This document shows, one piece after another, positions 1 through 6,440 of a DNA stretch of 11,849 nucleotides. Position numbers and translations under genes: made by a program. This DNA comes from Actinomycetospora sp. (GTDB taxonomy: Bacteria > Actinomycetota > Actinomycetes > Mycobacteriales > Pseudonocardiaceae): assembly GCA_025925615.1 (NCBI GenBank), contig JAICLN010000082.1, forward strand, positions 1 to 11,849. The letters run 5' to 3'. The notes under the pieces are model-generated. The model saw only the letters and a program-made list of their open reading frames with translations. It did no database searches and was not told the DNA's origin. How positions within the stretch are numbered: the first letter of the stretch is position 1; each line of letters begins with the position of its first letter.

Positions 1-1823
1 ATGGGGTCGAGCAGCCCGGTGTAGGTGGCCGGGTTGCTGCGCCGCGAACCGCGGATCGGGGTCTGGTCGACGGCCACGACACCTTCGCGCCCGGCCACCG
101 ACCCGTGGATCAGAGAGCTCTTGCCAGAGCCGGCGACACCGGTGACGACGACGAGCACGCCGAGCGGGATGTCGACGTCCACGCCCTGCAGGTTGTGGGT
201 GTCCGCGCCACGTACCTCGAGGGCTCCCGACGGCGTCCGCAGGCTCGGCTTCAGCGTCGCGCGGTCGTCGAGGTGGCGGCCGGTGATCGTCCCACTGGCC
301 CGGAGGCCGTCGACCGTGCCCTCGAACCGGATCGTCCCGCCGTCGCTGCCCGCGCCGGGCCCGAGGTCGACGACGTGGTCGGCGATCGCGATCGTCTCCG
401 GCTTGTGCTCGACGACGAGCACGGTGTTGCCCTTGTCGCGCAGCGCCAGGAGCAGGCCGTTCATGCGGGCGATGTCGTGGGGGTGCAGACCGATCGTGGG
501 CTCGTCGAACACGTAGGTGACGTCGGTGAGCGAGGACCCGAGGTGGCCGACCATCTTCACGCGCTGGGCCTCGCCGCCGGAGAGCGTGCCCGCCGGCCGC
601 TCCAGCGAGAGGTAGCCGAGCCCGATCTCGACGAACGAGTCGAGCGTCTCCCGCAGCGTCGCGAGCAGCGGGGCGACCCCCTCGATGGTCGAGCTCCGCT
701 CCCCTCTCGGCGTGCTCCCCTCGATGTCTCCGGCGGGCTCGTCCACACCCCGGACCCAGGCGGCGAGGTCGCTGATCTGCATCGCGGACGCCTCCGCGAT
801 GTTGACCCCGCCGATCCGCGACGAGCGCGCGGCCTCCGTCAGGCGGGTCCCGCCGCAGTCGGGGCAGGTCGCGAACACGACGGCCCGGTCGACGAACGCC
901 CGGATGTGCGGCTGGAGCGAGTCGACGTCCTTGGACAGCATCGAGCGCTGCATCCGCGGGACGAGGCCCTCGTAGGTGAGGTTGATGCCCTCGACCTTGA
1001 TCTTGGTCGGCTCGCGGTAGAGCAGGTCGTTCAGTTCCCGCTTCGTGTACTTCTTGATCGGCTTCTGCGGATCGAAGTAGCCGGAGCCCTTGAAGATGCG
1101 GCCGTACCAGCCGTCCATGCTGTAGCCGGGGATCGTGATGGCGCCCTCGTCGAGCGACCGGTCCGCGTCGTAGACCGCGGTCAGGTCGATGTCGGACACC
1201 GATCCGCGGCCCTCGCACCGGGGGCACATCCCGCCGGTGATGCTGAACTCGCGGCGCTCCTTGACCTGCCGACCGCCCTTCTCCAGCGTGACCGCGCCCG
1301 CGCCGCTGATGGACGCGACGTTGAAGGAGAACGCCTGGGGCGAGCCGATGTGCGGCTCCCCGAGCCGGCTGAAGAGGATCCGCAGCTTCGCGCCCGCATC
1401 GGTGGCGGTGCCGACGGTCGAGCGCGGGTCGCCGCCCATCCGCTCCTGCCCGACGATGATCGCCGTGGTCAGGCCGTCGAGGAGGTCGACGTCGGGCCGG
1501 GCCATCGTCGGCATGAAGCCCTGGACGAAGGTGCTGTAGGTCTCGTTGATCAGCCGCTGGGACTCGGCAGCGATCGTCGAGAACACCAGCGAGCTCTTGC
1601 CCGAGCCGGAGACCCCGGTGAACACGGTCAGCCGGCGCTTCGGGAGCTCGACGCTGACGTCCCGCAGGTTGTTCTCCCGCGCGCCGAGCACGCGGATGAG
1701 GTCGTGCCCGTCGGCGGCGTGCTGCCCGCTCGTCGGGGCGTCCGTCGTCCCCGCGCCCGTCCTCCCGGGGCCCGTCCTCCCCGCACCCGTCCTCCCCGCA
1801 CCAACGTTCGCCGCCGTGCTCAT
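1..1823 (-). CDS. UvrA-like ABC excinuclease subunit, DrrC/UvrA2 type (3' end outside window)
   Basis: This is a tandem ABC ATPase of the UvrA family, a DNA-binding protein that scans for or clears bulky lesions and DNA-bound drugs. 607 residues are visible and the frame is still open at the left edge. In order I see: Walker A SGSGKSSL (K76), zinc-finger cysteine pairs CPRC (200-203) and CPDC (320-323), ABC signature LSGGEAQR (414-421), Walker B FDEPTIGLHPHD (D440, E441) and a second Walker A AGSGKSSL (K568). The roughly 115-residue UvrB-binding insert of housekeeping UvrA, normally between the first Walker A and the first CxxC, is missing. That matches UvrA2 and the daunorubicin-resistance protein DrrC, so a role in drug tolerance rather than standard excision repair is inferred. 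The ATG at 1823 has GGGGAC just upstream. The conserved core begins only near residue 42 (HDLIRVLGARENN), after a repeat-rich leader. It is divergent from the small membrane protein gene. Confidence 0.93.
   Translation of the reverse strand, partial: MSTAANVGAGRTGAGRTGPGRTGAGTTDAPTSGQHAADGHDLIRVLGARENNLRDVSVELPKRRLTVFTGVSGSGKSSLVFSTIAAESQRLINETYSTFVQGFMPTMARPDVDLLDGLTTAIIVGQERMGGDPRSTVGTATDAGAKLRILFSRLGEPHIGSPQAFSFNVASISGAGAVTLEKGGRQVKERREFSITGGMCPRCEGRGSVSDIDLTAVYDADRSLDEGAITIPGYSMDGWYGRIFKGSGYFDPQKPIKKYTKRELNDLLYREPTKIKVEGINLTYEGLVPRMQRSMLSKDVDSLQPHIRAFVDRAVVFATCPDCGGTRLTEAARSSRIGGVNIAEASAMQISDLAAWVRGVDEPAGDIEGSTPRGERSSTIEGVAPLLATLRETLDSFVEIGLGYLSLERPAGTLSGGEAQRVKMVGHLGSSLTDVTYVFDEPTIGLHPHDIARMNGLLLALRDKGNTVLVVEHKPETIAIADHVVDLGPGAGSDGGTIRFEGTVDGLRASGTITGRHLDDRATLKPSLRTPSGALEVRGADTHNLQGVDVDIPLGVLVVVTGVAGSGKSSLIHGSVAGREGVVAVDQTPIRGSRRSNPATYTGLLDP
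1751..1810. repeat. 15-bp imperfect tandem repeat in the 5' end of the uvrA-like gene
   Basis: Three 15-base units (1751-1765, 1766-1780, 1781-1795), each ending in CCCGTCCTCC, lie head to tail. A degenerate fourth follows at 1796-1810, and 1736-1750 is a weaker match. Each unit is five codons long, so the repeat stays in frame and encodes copies of Gly-Ala/Pro-Gly-Arg-Thr near residues 8-24 of the UvrA-like protein. Copy number could change by slippage without breaking the gene. It lies in a non-conserved leader ahead of the ATPase core. Confidence 0.8.
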
Positions 1824-1948
1824 CGCGTCCCCATCCGCTCGATCCGCCCCTCGCCGACCAGTATGTCGGGGTCGGTCGCTCGTCCCGATCCGCCGATCAC
1901 GCCAGGAGCCCGGCGCGGTGCGGTGCTTCTCGGTTCCTGATCAGATCC

Positions 1949-1977
1949 TTGACGGGGGGACGTGATCCACCCAGGCT
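1949..1977 (+). promoter_or_regulatory. Possible sigma-70-type promoter for the small membrane protein gene
   Basis: TTGACG (1949-1954) is followed after 17 bases by CAGGCT (1972-1977). The -35 element is good and the -10 element is poor, though actinobacterial -10 boxes are loose. A transcript would begin near 1984, shortly before the GTG at 1993 and the preferred TTG at 2032. I see no clear promoter for the divergent uvrA-like gene in the same gap (1824-2031). Confidence 0.3.
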
Positions 1978-2031
1978 CGTGGTGGTCAGAGGGTGCGATG
2001 GGGCGGGACACGGCGAGGGGCGGAGTCGGGC

Positions 2032-2295
2032 TTGCTGACCAAGAACCGGATCGGGAACGCCCTCGCGGTCGCGGCGGCCGTCGTCGGGCTCGTGCTGGTG
2101 TTCACCGGCGCGGGGCACGGCGACGACAAGGACGACGCCCCGGCCGCTCCCCCGGCGAGCAGCGAGGTCGTCCCCGCGCCCGCCGTACCGGGGCAGGTCC
2201 AGGCGCCGGCGCAGACCCAGGCACCGGGCGGCGCCCAGACCCAGGCACCGGCGGCCCCGCCGACGAAGGACGACGACGGGGACGACGACGGCTGA
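2032..2295 (+). CDS. Small single-pass membrane protein with acidic, Pro/Gln-rich tail
   Basis: I do not recognise a named family. From the TTG at 2032 it has 87 residues: a short basic start (LTKNR), one hydrophobic helix at about residues 7-27 (IGNALAVAAAVVGLVLVFTG), then a tail of Asp, Ala, Pro and Gln ending in DDDGDDDG. By the positive-inside rule the tail should lie outside the membrane. The tail includes two QTQAP blocks encoded by a 16-base direct repeat (2212-2227 and 2236-2251). I prefer TTG 2032 because GGGGCGGAG ends six bases before it; the GTG at 1993 would add 13 residues but has AGAGG touching the start codon. Steady GC third-position use and a plain membrane anchor make it likely real. 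It stops seven bases before the stop codon of the convergent NADH dehydrogenase gene. Confidence 0.65.
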   Translation: MLTKNRIGNALAVAAAVVGLVLVFTGAGHGDDKDDAPAAPPASSEVVPAPAVPGQVQAPAQTQAPGGAQTQAPAAPPTKDDDGDDDG

Positions 2296-2302
2296 GGCGG
2301 CA

Positions 2303-3667
2303 TCACCGTTCGGGCGGGAACGACATCTGCGGGTGGTGCGGCACCTCGGGTGACGACGTGTCGAGGGGCACCGAGGTCGACCGGACCAGGCCCAACTGCG
2401 TCGTCTGGCGCGGGAGGACGGCGTCGAGGAGCCAGTCCGTGGCCGTGCGCAGCCGGTTGCCGGGCATCGACAGCAGGTGGTAACCGCGGGTGATCGCCTT
2501 CGCGGGCAAGCCGGACAGGTGCAGGTGCAGGGGGTTCGCGGCGGCGTCGGTGCTGCCGAGGTCGACGAGGAATCCGAGGTCCCGGTGCTCGTAGCGACGG
2601 ACCCGGCCGCGCCCGAGCGACGCGGCGACGTTGCGCCCCGCGAGCGTGCCCTGGCGTTCGGCGTGCTGGGCGGTCATCGCGGTGAAGCGGCCGGGCTTCG
2701 CCGGGTCGGGGACGGCCGCCGCGTCGCCGCAGGCGAACACCTCGGGATGCCCGGGCACGGTCAGGGTCCGGTCGACCACGAGGCGTCCCTCGGCGAGTTC
2801 GAGCCCGACGCTCTCGATCAGCGGGTCGGGCCGGACGCCGACGCACCACACCAGGGTGCGCGTCGGCACCTCCTCACCGCTGTGCAACCGGATCCCGTCC
2901 GCGGTCACCTCCTCCACCGTCTCGCCGGTGTGGACCTCGACGCCGCGCTCGCGGAGGACCCGGTCGGCGGTGGCGCCGAGGTGCGGGTCGAGACCGGAGA
3001 GGACCTTCCCCCGGCTGACCAGCAGCCAGCGCACCGCGTCCTCCCCCAGGCCGGCGCTCCGGGCCAGCTCCCGGGTGAACAGCTGACCCTGCGCGGTCAC
3101 CTCGGTGCCGGTGTAGCCCGCGCCGACGACGACGAAGGTGCACCGGGCCCGGCGCTCCTCGGGATCGTGGGTCCCGGCCGCGAGCTCGATCTGGCGGATC
3201 AGGTGATCGCGCATGTAGAGCGCCTCGGGGATGCCGCGGAAGCCGTGGGCGAACTCGCTGAGCCCGGGGATCGGCATCAGCTTGTGGACGCTGCCCACGG
3301 CCAGCACGAGGCGGTCGTAGGTCGTCGTGTGGTGTCGGCCCTCCGGGTCCATCCAGCGCACGCTGCGACGGGAGAGGTCGAGCTCGTCGACCTCGCCCTG
3401 CACATGCTCCACCGTGGACGGCAGCGTGCCGGCCAGCGACACCGAGATGCGCCGGGGTTCCAGGACCCCGCTCGCGACCTCGGGCAGCAGCGGCAGGTAG
3501 AGGAAGTAGTTGGTCGGGCTGACCAGCACGATCTCCACCGTGTCGGCCAGCGCCCGGGCCAGCGACCGGACCGCGTTGTAGCCGGCGAACCCGCTGCCCA
3601 CGACGACAACCCGGGGACGGGACCCCGTCCCCGCACCCGTCCCGACTCCCGGCTCCGCGTACGTCAT
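2303..3667 (-). CDS. ndh: Type II NADH:quinone oxidoreductase-like NAD(P)/FAD-dependent enzyme
   Basis: The predicted enzyme passes electrons from NADH through FAD to a membrane quinone without pumping protons (respiratory NDH-2 family, at the inner face of the membrane). The 454-residue protein shows an N-terminal FAD-binding Rossmann motif GSGFAG (24-29) after a hydrophobic beta strand, a second dinucleotide motif GAGYTG (182-187) for NADH, and the second FAD contact VFACGDAAAV (D315 in its GD). Length is usual for NDH-2. The C-terminal region (GLPAKAITRGYHLL then NRLRTATDWLL) aligns by eye with the membrane-anchoring end of NDH-2 but is less hydrophobic than I would expect. I start at the ATG at 3667; the frame is open 81 codons further, but that part reads through the hairpin and is not protein-like. 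Residues 5-16 are a Gly/Thr-rich run before the first strand. It appears to be transcribed alone; its promoter should lie in 3668-3850. Confidence 0.88.
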   Translation of the reverse strand: MTYAEPGVGTGAGTGSRPRVVVVGSGFAGYNAVRSLARALADTVEIVLVSPTNYFLYLPLLPEVASGVLEPRRISVSLAGTLPSTVEHVQGEVDELDLSRRSVRWMDPEGRHHTTTYDRLVLAVGSVHKLMPIPGLSEFAHGFRGIPEALYMRDHLIRQIELAAGTHDPEERRARCTFVVVGAGYTGTEVTAQGQLFTRELARSAGLGEDAVRWLLVSRGKVLSGLDPHLGATADRVLRERGVEVHTGETVEEVTADGIRLHSGEEVPTRTLVWCVGVRPDPLIESVGLELAEGRLVVDRTLTVPGHPEVFACGDAAAVPDPAKPGRFTAMTAQHAERQGTLAGRNVAASLGRGRVRRYEHRDLGFLVDLGSTDAAANPLHLHLSGLPAKAITRGYHLLSMPGNRLRTATDWLLDAVLPRQTTQLGLVRSTSVPLDTSSPEVPHHPQMSFPPER

Positions 3668-4029
3668 GAGCCACGTTTCCCCCGCGTGCGCCGGCCACGA
3701 AACGGCGACCGCGACGATCCGGGCGATGGTGAAGCCGTCGAGACTCGCCGCGCTCGGGGTCGACGTCCCAGGTGGAGGCGCTCTCGCGCGACCAGAACGC
3801 CCGCCCGGTCGACGTGGTCGGCTTCCGCCCAGGACGCGAACCACATCCCGCACGCTAGGCAGTTGATCTTGCTGAGCGCGCCCAGGCGGTGCCGCGCTCG
3901 GCAAGATCAATTGCCTAGTGCGGCCCCAGCCAGGGCGCCACCCGCGCCGCCGCGTCCTCGAGATGCCCCCGTTCCGCTCTGGTACGTCGGGTCGGTCGAC
4001 TACGGCCGTTGCATCGCCCGCGTGCTTGT
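3668..4029. other. 362-base gap with no convincing gene; contains a large hairpin
   Basis: This lies between the ndh start and the stop of the hydrolase remnant, both on the minus strand. Short open frames on both strands (for example minus 3664-3846, about 60 codons) look like chance frames in GC-rich DNA: composition is Arg/Pro/Ser heavy and no domain is visible. The one clear structure is the inverted repeat at 3855-3918. The promoter of ndh should be here, but I cannot pick out -35/-10 boxes with confidence. Confidence 0.6.
3855..3918. repeat. Large near-perfect inverted repeat (26-bp arms, 12-nt loop)
   Basis: The left arm (3855-3880, starting CTAGGCAGTTGATCTTGC) and right arm (3893-3918, ending GCAAGATCAATTGCCTAG) are complementary at 24 of 26 positions around the loop 3881-3892. 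The two exceptions, 3862/3911 and 3873/3900, are G-T pairs on the plus strand. A plus-strand RNA would therefore pair at all 26 positions with two G-U wobbles, while a minus-strand RNA would have two A-C mismatches. The core TTGATCTTGC/GCAAGATCAA is AT-richer than its surroundings. No T-run follows either arm. It could be a terminator for the remnant gene on the minus strand, an interspersed palindromic repeat, or a structured RNA. Confidence 0.9.
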
Positions 4030-4572
4030 CTAGGGCTGCAGATGCTCGAGGAACCAGTCGCGGGCCGGGACCATCGAGGCGTCGAAGCCCTTGACGTAGG
4101 CGTCGAAGTGGCCGCCGGGCAGGATCACCAGCTTCTTGGGCTCGCGGGCCTTATGGTATACCGCGAGGGTGAGCTCGGTCGGGGTCAGCACGTCGTCCTC
4201 GGCGACCAGGACCAGCAGCGGCGTCGGGCTGATCCGCTCGATGGTGCTCTCGGGGTTGTACTCGGAGAGCATCTCGACCGAGCGCAGCGTGATCTCGTTG
4301 CGCCACGAGGGAGCGCGGTCCTGGTGGGTCTCGGTGAACCACTTCCACGAGTCGGGCGTGGGCATCGCGACCGGGCCGAGGGGGTCCTCGGACACGGCGG
4401 GCACCATGCCCGGCGCCTCGCCGCGGAAGCGGGCGTCGCGATCGGCGTCGAACATCTCGCGGAAGCCGCCGATGAAGTCCGACCGCACCAGCGAGCGGAT
4501 GTTCTCGTAGCCGTTGACGAGCGGGACCTGCGCGACGACGGCCTTCACGCGCCGGTCGATCGCGCCGCGAAG
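4030..4572 (-). pseudogene. N-terminally truncated alpha/beta hydrolase (remnant)
   Basis: The translation is the C-terminal half of an alpha/beta hydrolase of the dienelactone/peptidase-S15-like group, normally around 300 residues. It begins at the strand after the nucleophile elbow (GAIDRRVKAVVAQVPLVNGY) and runs through the cap region to the acid (AEDDVLTP, Asp codon 4192-4194) and the catalytic histidine (PGGHFDAY, His codon 4108-4110), then a normal end (WFLEHLQP). The GxSxG serine and everything before it are gone. An in-frame TGA sits at 4573-4575, and the next 28 bases lead straight into the stop of the upstream isomerase gene, so no room remains for the missing half in any frame. An internal GTG at 4548 could start a 172-residue product, but without the serine it cannot be a hydrolase. 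Rare codons (GTA, CAT near 4153-4162) hint at relaxed selection. Confidence 0.8.
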
Positions 4573-4602
4573 TCAGGACTCCGTCGCGAGGTCCGAGGTC
4601 GT

Positions 4603-5313
4603 TCACCCCCGGGGCAGGCTCGGCACCTCACCCTCGTACTGCAGACCCCGTTCCACCTGCCCGCGCGCCAGGAACGGCAGCAGCGCCTCGTAGTAGCCCT
4701 GGACCCGGATCGCGCCGTCGCCGACGGTCCACTCCTCCCCCTCGCGGGCGACGATGTGCAGCCCCGGGCTGTCGGGGTGCCCCTGCAGCCGGTCCACACA
4801 GACCTCGATGGCGTCCAGGACCGCGTCGGGGTCGGCCTCGTGCCAGGTCCAGGTGGTGTCCAGGTCGTCGTGGTGGACGATCACCTCGGTCGTGCGCCGC
4901 GCCGGCAGCGAGAACACCGAGATCTCGGCGCCGGACAGGGTCGGCACCGACTCCACCGCCACGCCGCCCGTCAGCGCCCGGACCGCCTCCAGGAGCCGCG
5001 CATCGGCCCGCGAGAGGGCGGCGACCAGCTCGGCGGCGGGCAGCCCGGCGGTCGCCTCGATGGCGGCATCCCGCTCCTCCCGCGACCCGTAGGCCGGGGT
5101 CTCCTCACCGGTGACGGCCCACCTGGCGAGGTTCGTCAGGGCGTCCGCCCCGCCGGCCAGGTGGGCGATCACGTGCGCCCTGGTCCACCCCTCGCACCTC
5201 GTCGGCCGGTCGAGCTCGGCCGCGGACAGGCTGGTCACGGTGGCCATCAGCATCGCCGACTCGCGCTGCATCACGCCGATGTCGCCGGCCAGGCTCCGGA
5301 GGGTCTTCACCAC
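4603..5313 (-). CDS. Maleylpyruvate isomerase family, mycothiol-dependent enzyme
   Basis: This is a DinB-fold metalloenzyme of the family named after mycothiol-dependent maleylpyruvate isomerase, which isomerises maleylpyruvate to fumarylpyruvate in gentisate breakdown; many relatives have other, unknown thiol-transfer roles. With the GTG at 5313 it has 236 residues. The N-terminal helical domain holds GWTRAHVIAHLAGG (H47, H51) and TTEVIVHHDDLD (E143, H147, H148). H51, E143 and H147 fall at the spacing I recall for the zinc ligands of the Corynebacterium glutamicum enzyme (His52, Glu144, His148), which also supports this start. A short C-terminal domain follows and ends at PSLPRG. A second GTG lies one codon downstream (5308-5310). 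No other gentisate-pathway gene is present, so the real substrate is open. It is divergent from the methyltransferase with 86 bases between starts, and the hydrolase remnant follows it. Confidence 0.85.
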   Translation of the reverse strand: MVKTLRSLAGDIGVMQRESAMLMATVTSLSAAELDRPTRCEGWTRAHVIAHLAGGADALTNLARWAVTGEETPAYGSREERDAAIEATAGLPAAELVAALSRADARLLEAVRALTGGVAVESVPTLSGAEISVFSLPARRTTEVIVHHDDLDTTWTWHEADPDAVLDAIEVCVDRLQGHPDSPGLHIVAREGEEWTVGDGAIRVQGYYEALLPFLARGQVERGLQYEGEVPSLPRG

Positions 5314-5399
5314 GGTGGCATCGTTCCACGACGCGGGACTCCGGGCGCCCGTCGAAAGGGGGCGGCCGTGGATGACAGCCGGGTCGGGGTGCGGGCAGG

Positions 5400-6440
5400 G
5401 TGCCGGCCGTGATCGAGGATCCGACTGCGCTGTACCGGGTGCGCGATGGCGCCTACGCCGCCGACCTCCTGATCGCCGCGGTGGCGGAGTTCGATCTCTT
5501 CTCCTGGCTCGATCGCCACGGGCCGGTGACGGCCGACGAGCTGTGTGCCGCGATGGGGTGGGCCGCGCGGCCGGCCGACGTGCTGTTGACACTCGCCGCC
5601 GCACACCGGCTGATCGACCGCGACCTGGTCGACCAGGACCGGGTCTCGGCGACGGAGCTCGCGCGACAACACCTGGTCGGCGGGTCCCGCTACGACCTGC
5701 GCGCCTACTACTCCTCGCTCCGGGAGCGTCCTGCCGTGGGCGAATTCGTCCAGATCCTGCGCACCGACGCGCCGGCGGCGTGGGCGAGCGCCTCGACCCG
5801 TGACGCCGCCGGGGACTGGTCGGGACGTCTGGACGACGTCGAGTTCGCTCGTCGGATCACCGCGGCGATGGACGCGCGAGGGGCGTTCCTCGGACCAGCG
5901 CTGTCCGAGGTGGTCGTGGACCTCGACGGGGTGCGGCTGCTCGACATCGGTGGCAGCTCGGGCAGCTACGCGGCCGCGCTGATCGAGGGGCGTCCGCAGA
6001 TGTCGGCGGCGGTCTTCGAGCGCAGCCCGGTCGATCGGGCGGCACGGACCCTGCTCGAGGAGCGGGGCCTCGACCGGCGGATCGAGGTCATCGCCGGCGA
6101 CATGTTCAGCGACCCGCTGCCCGGGGGGTTCGACACCCACCTGTTCTCCCAGGTGCTCCACGACTGGGACCGGGACCGCGTCGAGGCGCTGGTGGAAGCG
6201 TCCTTCGCCGCGCTCGAACCCGGCGGCCGGCTGCTCGACCACGACACCCACGTCGACGAGGCGAAGACCGGTCCTCTGCCGGTCGCGGAGTACTCGGCCC
6301 TGTTGATGCACTCGACGCCGGGCAAGTGCTGGTCGATCGGCGAGCTCACCGAGATCGTCCGCGCCGCCGGATTCGTCGACATCGAGCACCGCACCAGCGC
6401 CGCCGACCGGGGAGTGCTGATCGCCCGCAAGCCGGGCTAG
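5400..6440 (+). CDS. SAM-dependent O-methyltransferase, family 2 (hydroxyindole/polyketide type)
   Basis: The predicted role is transfer of a methyl group from S-adenosylmethionine to a hydroxyl of an aromatic or polyketide-like small molecule in the cytosol. The 346 residues fit the family. The N-terminal part (about 10-100) is the helical, winged-helix dimerisation domain (AADLLIAAVAEFDLFSWL, then VTADELCAAMG). The catalytic Rossmann domain starts at about 178 with SAM motif I LLDIGGSSGSY (D182). GDMFSDPLPGGFD precedes FSQVLHDWDRD, where H254 in the HDW motif is the usual general base, and FAALEPGGRLL is the post-motif strand. Start is GTG 5400 or, perhaps better, GTG 5409, which has GCAGGG eight bases upstream; the difference is three residues. 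It stands alone, with no polyketide or peptide synthase nearby. Its TAG stop overlaps the convergent TetR gene by four bases. Confidence 0.88.
   Translation: MPAVIEDPTALYRVRDGAYAADLLIAAVAEFDLFSWLDRHGPVTADELCAAMGWAARPADVLLTLAAAHRLIDRDLVDQDRVSATELARQHLVGGSRYDLRAYYSSLRERPAVGEFVQILRTDAPAAWASASTRDAAGDWSGRLDDVEFARRITAAMDARGAFLGPALSEVVVDLDGVRLLDIGGSSGSYAAALIEGRPQMSAAVFERSPVDRAARTLLEERGLDRRIEVIAGDMFSDPLPGGFDTHLFSQVLHDWDRDRVEALVEASFAALEPGGRLLDHDTHVDEAKTGPLPVAEYSALLMHSTPGKCWSIGELTEIVRAAGFVDIEHRTSAADRGVLIARKPG

Noticed and set aside
105..1940. Long plus-strand open frame of about 610 codons opposite the uvrA-like gene
   Set aside because: It is the antisense of a gene with full ABC motifs; its translation is Arg/Asp/Val-rich with no domain, typical of GC-rich shadow frames.
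2201..2255. Short direct repeats as a possible CRISPR or integration site
   Set aside because: Only two copies, inside a coding frame and in register with codons; best explained as a protein repeat.
3664..3846. Possible 60-codon minus-strand gene between ndh and the hairpin
   Set aside because: No ribosome binding site or recognisable fold, overlaps the start of ndh, and ends in an Arg/Ser/Pro-rich stretch.
3668..3910. Upstream extension of the ndh frame by 81 codons
   Set aside because: It reads through one arm of the hairpin and has no protein-like composition; the ATG at 3667 sits at the usual distance before the FAD-binding motif.
3919..4029. tRNA or small RNA gene beside the hairpin
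   Set aside because: No cloverleaf, no TTCGAATC-like T-arm and no other stable fold seen by eye.
5307..6389. Long minus-strand frame opposite the methyltransferase
   Set aside because: The plus strand carries clear SAM and HDW motifs; the minus translation has none.
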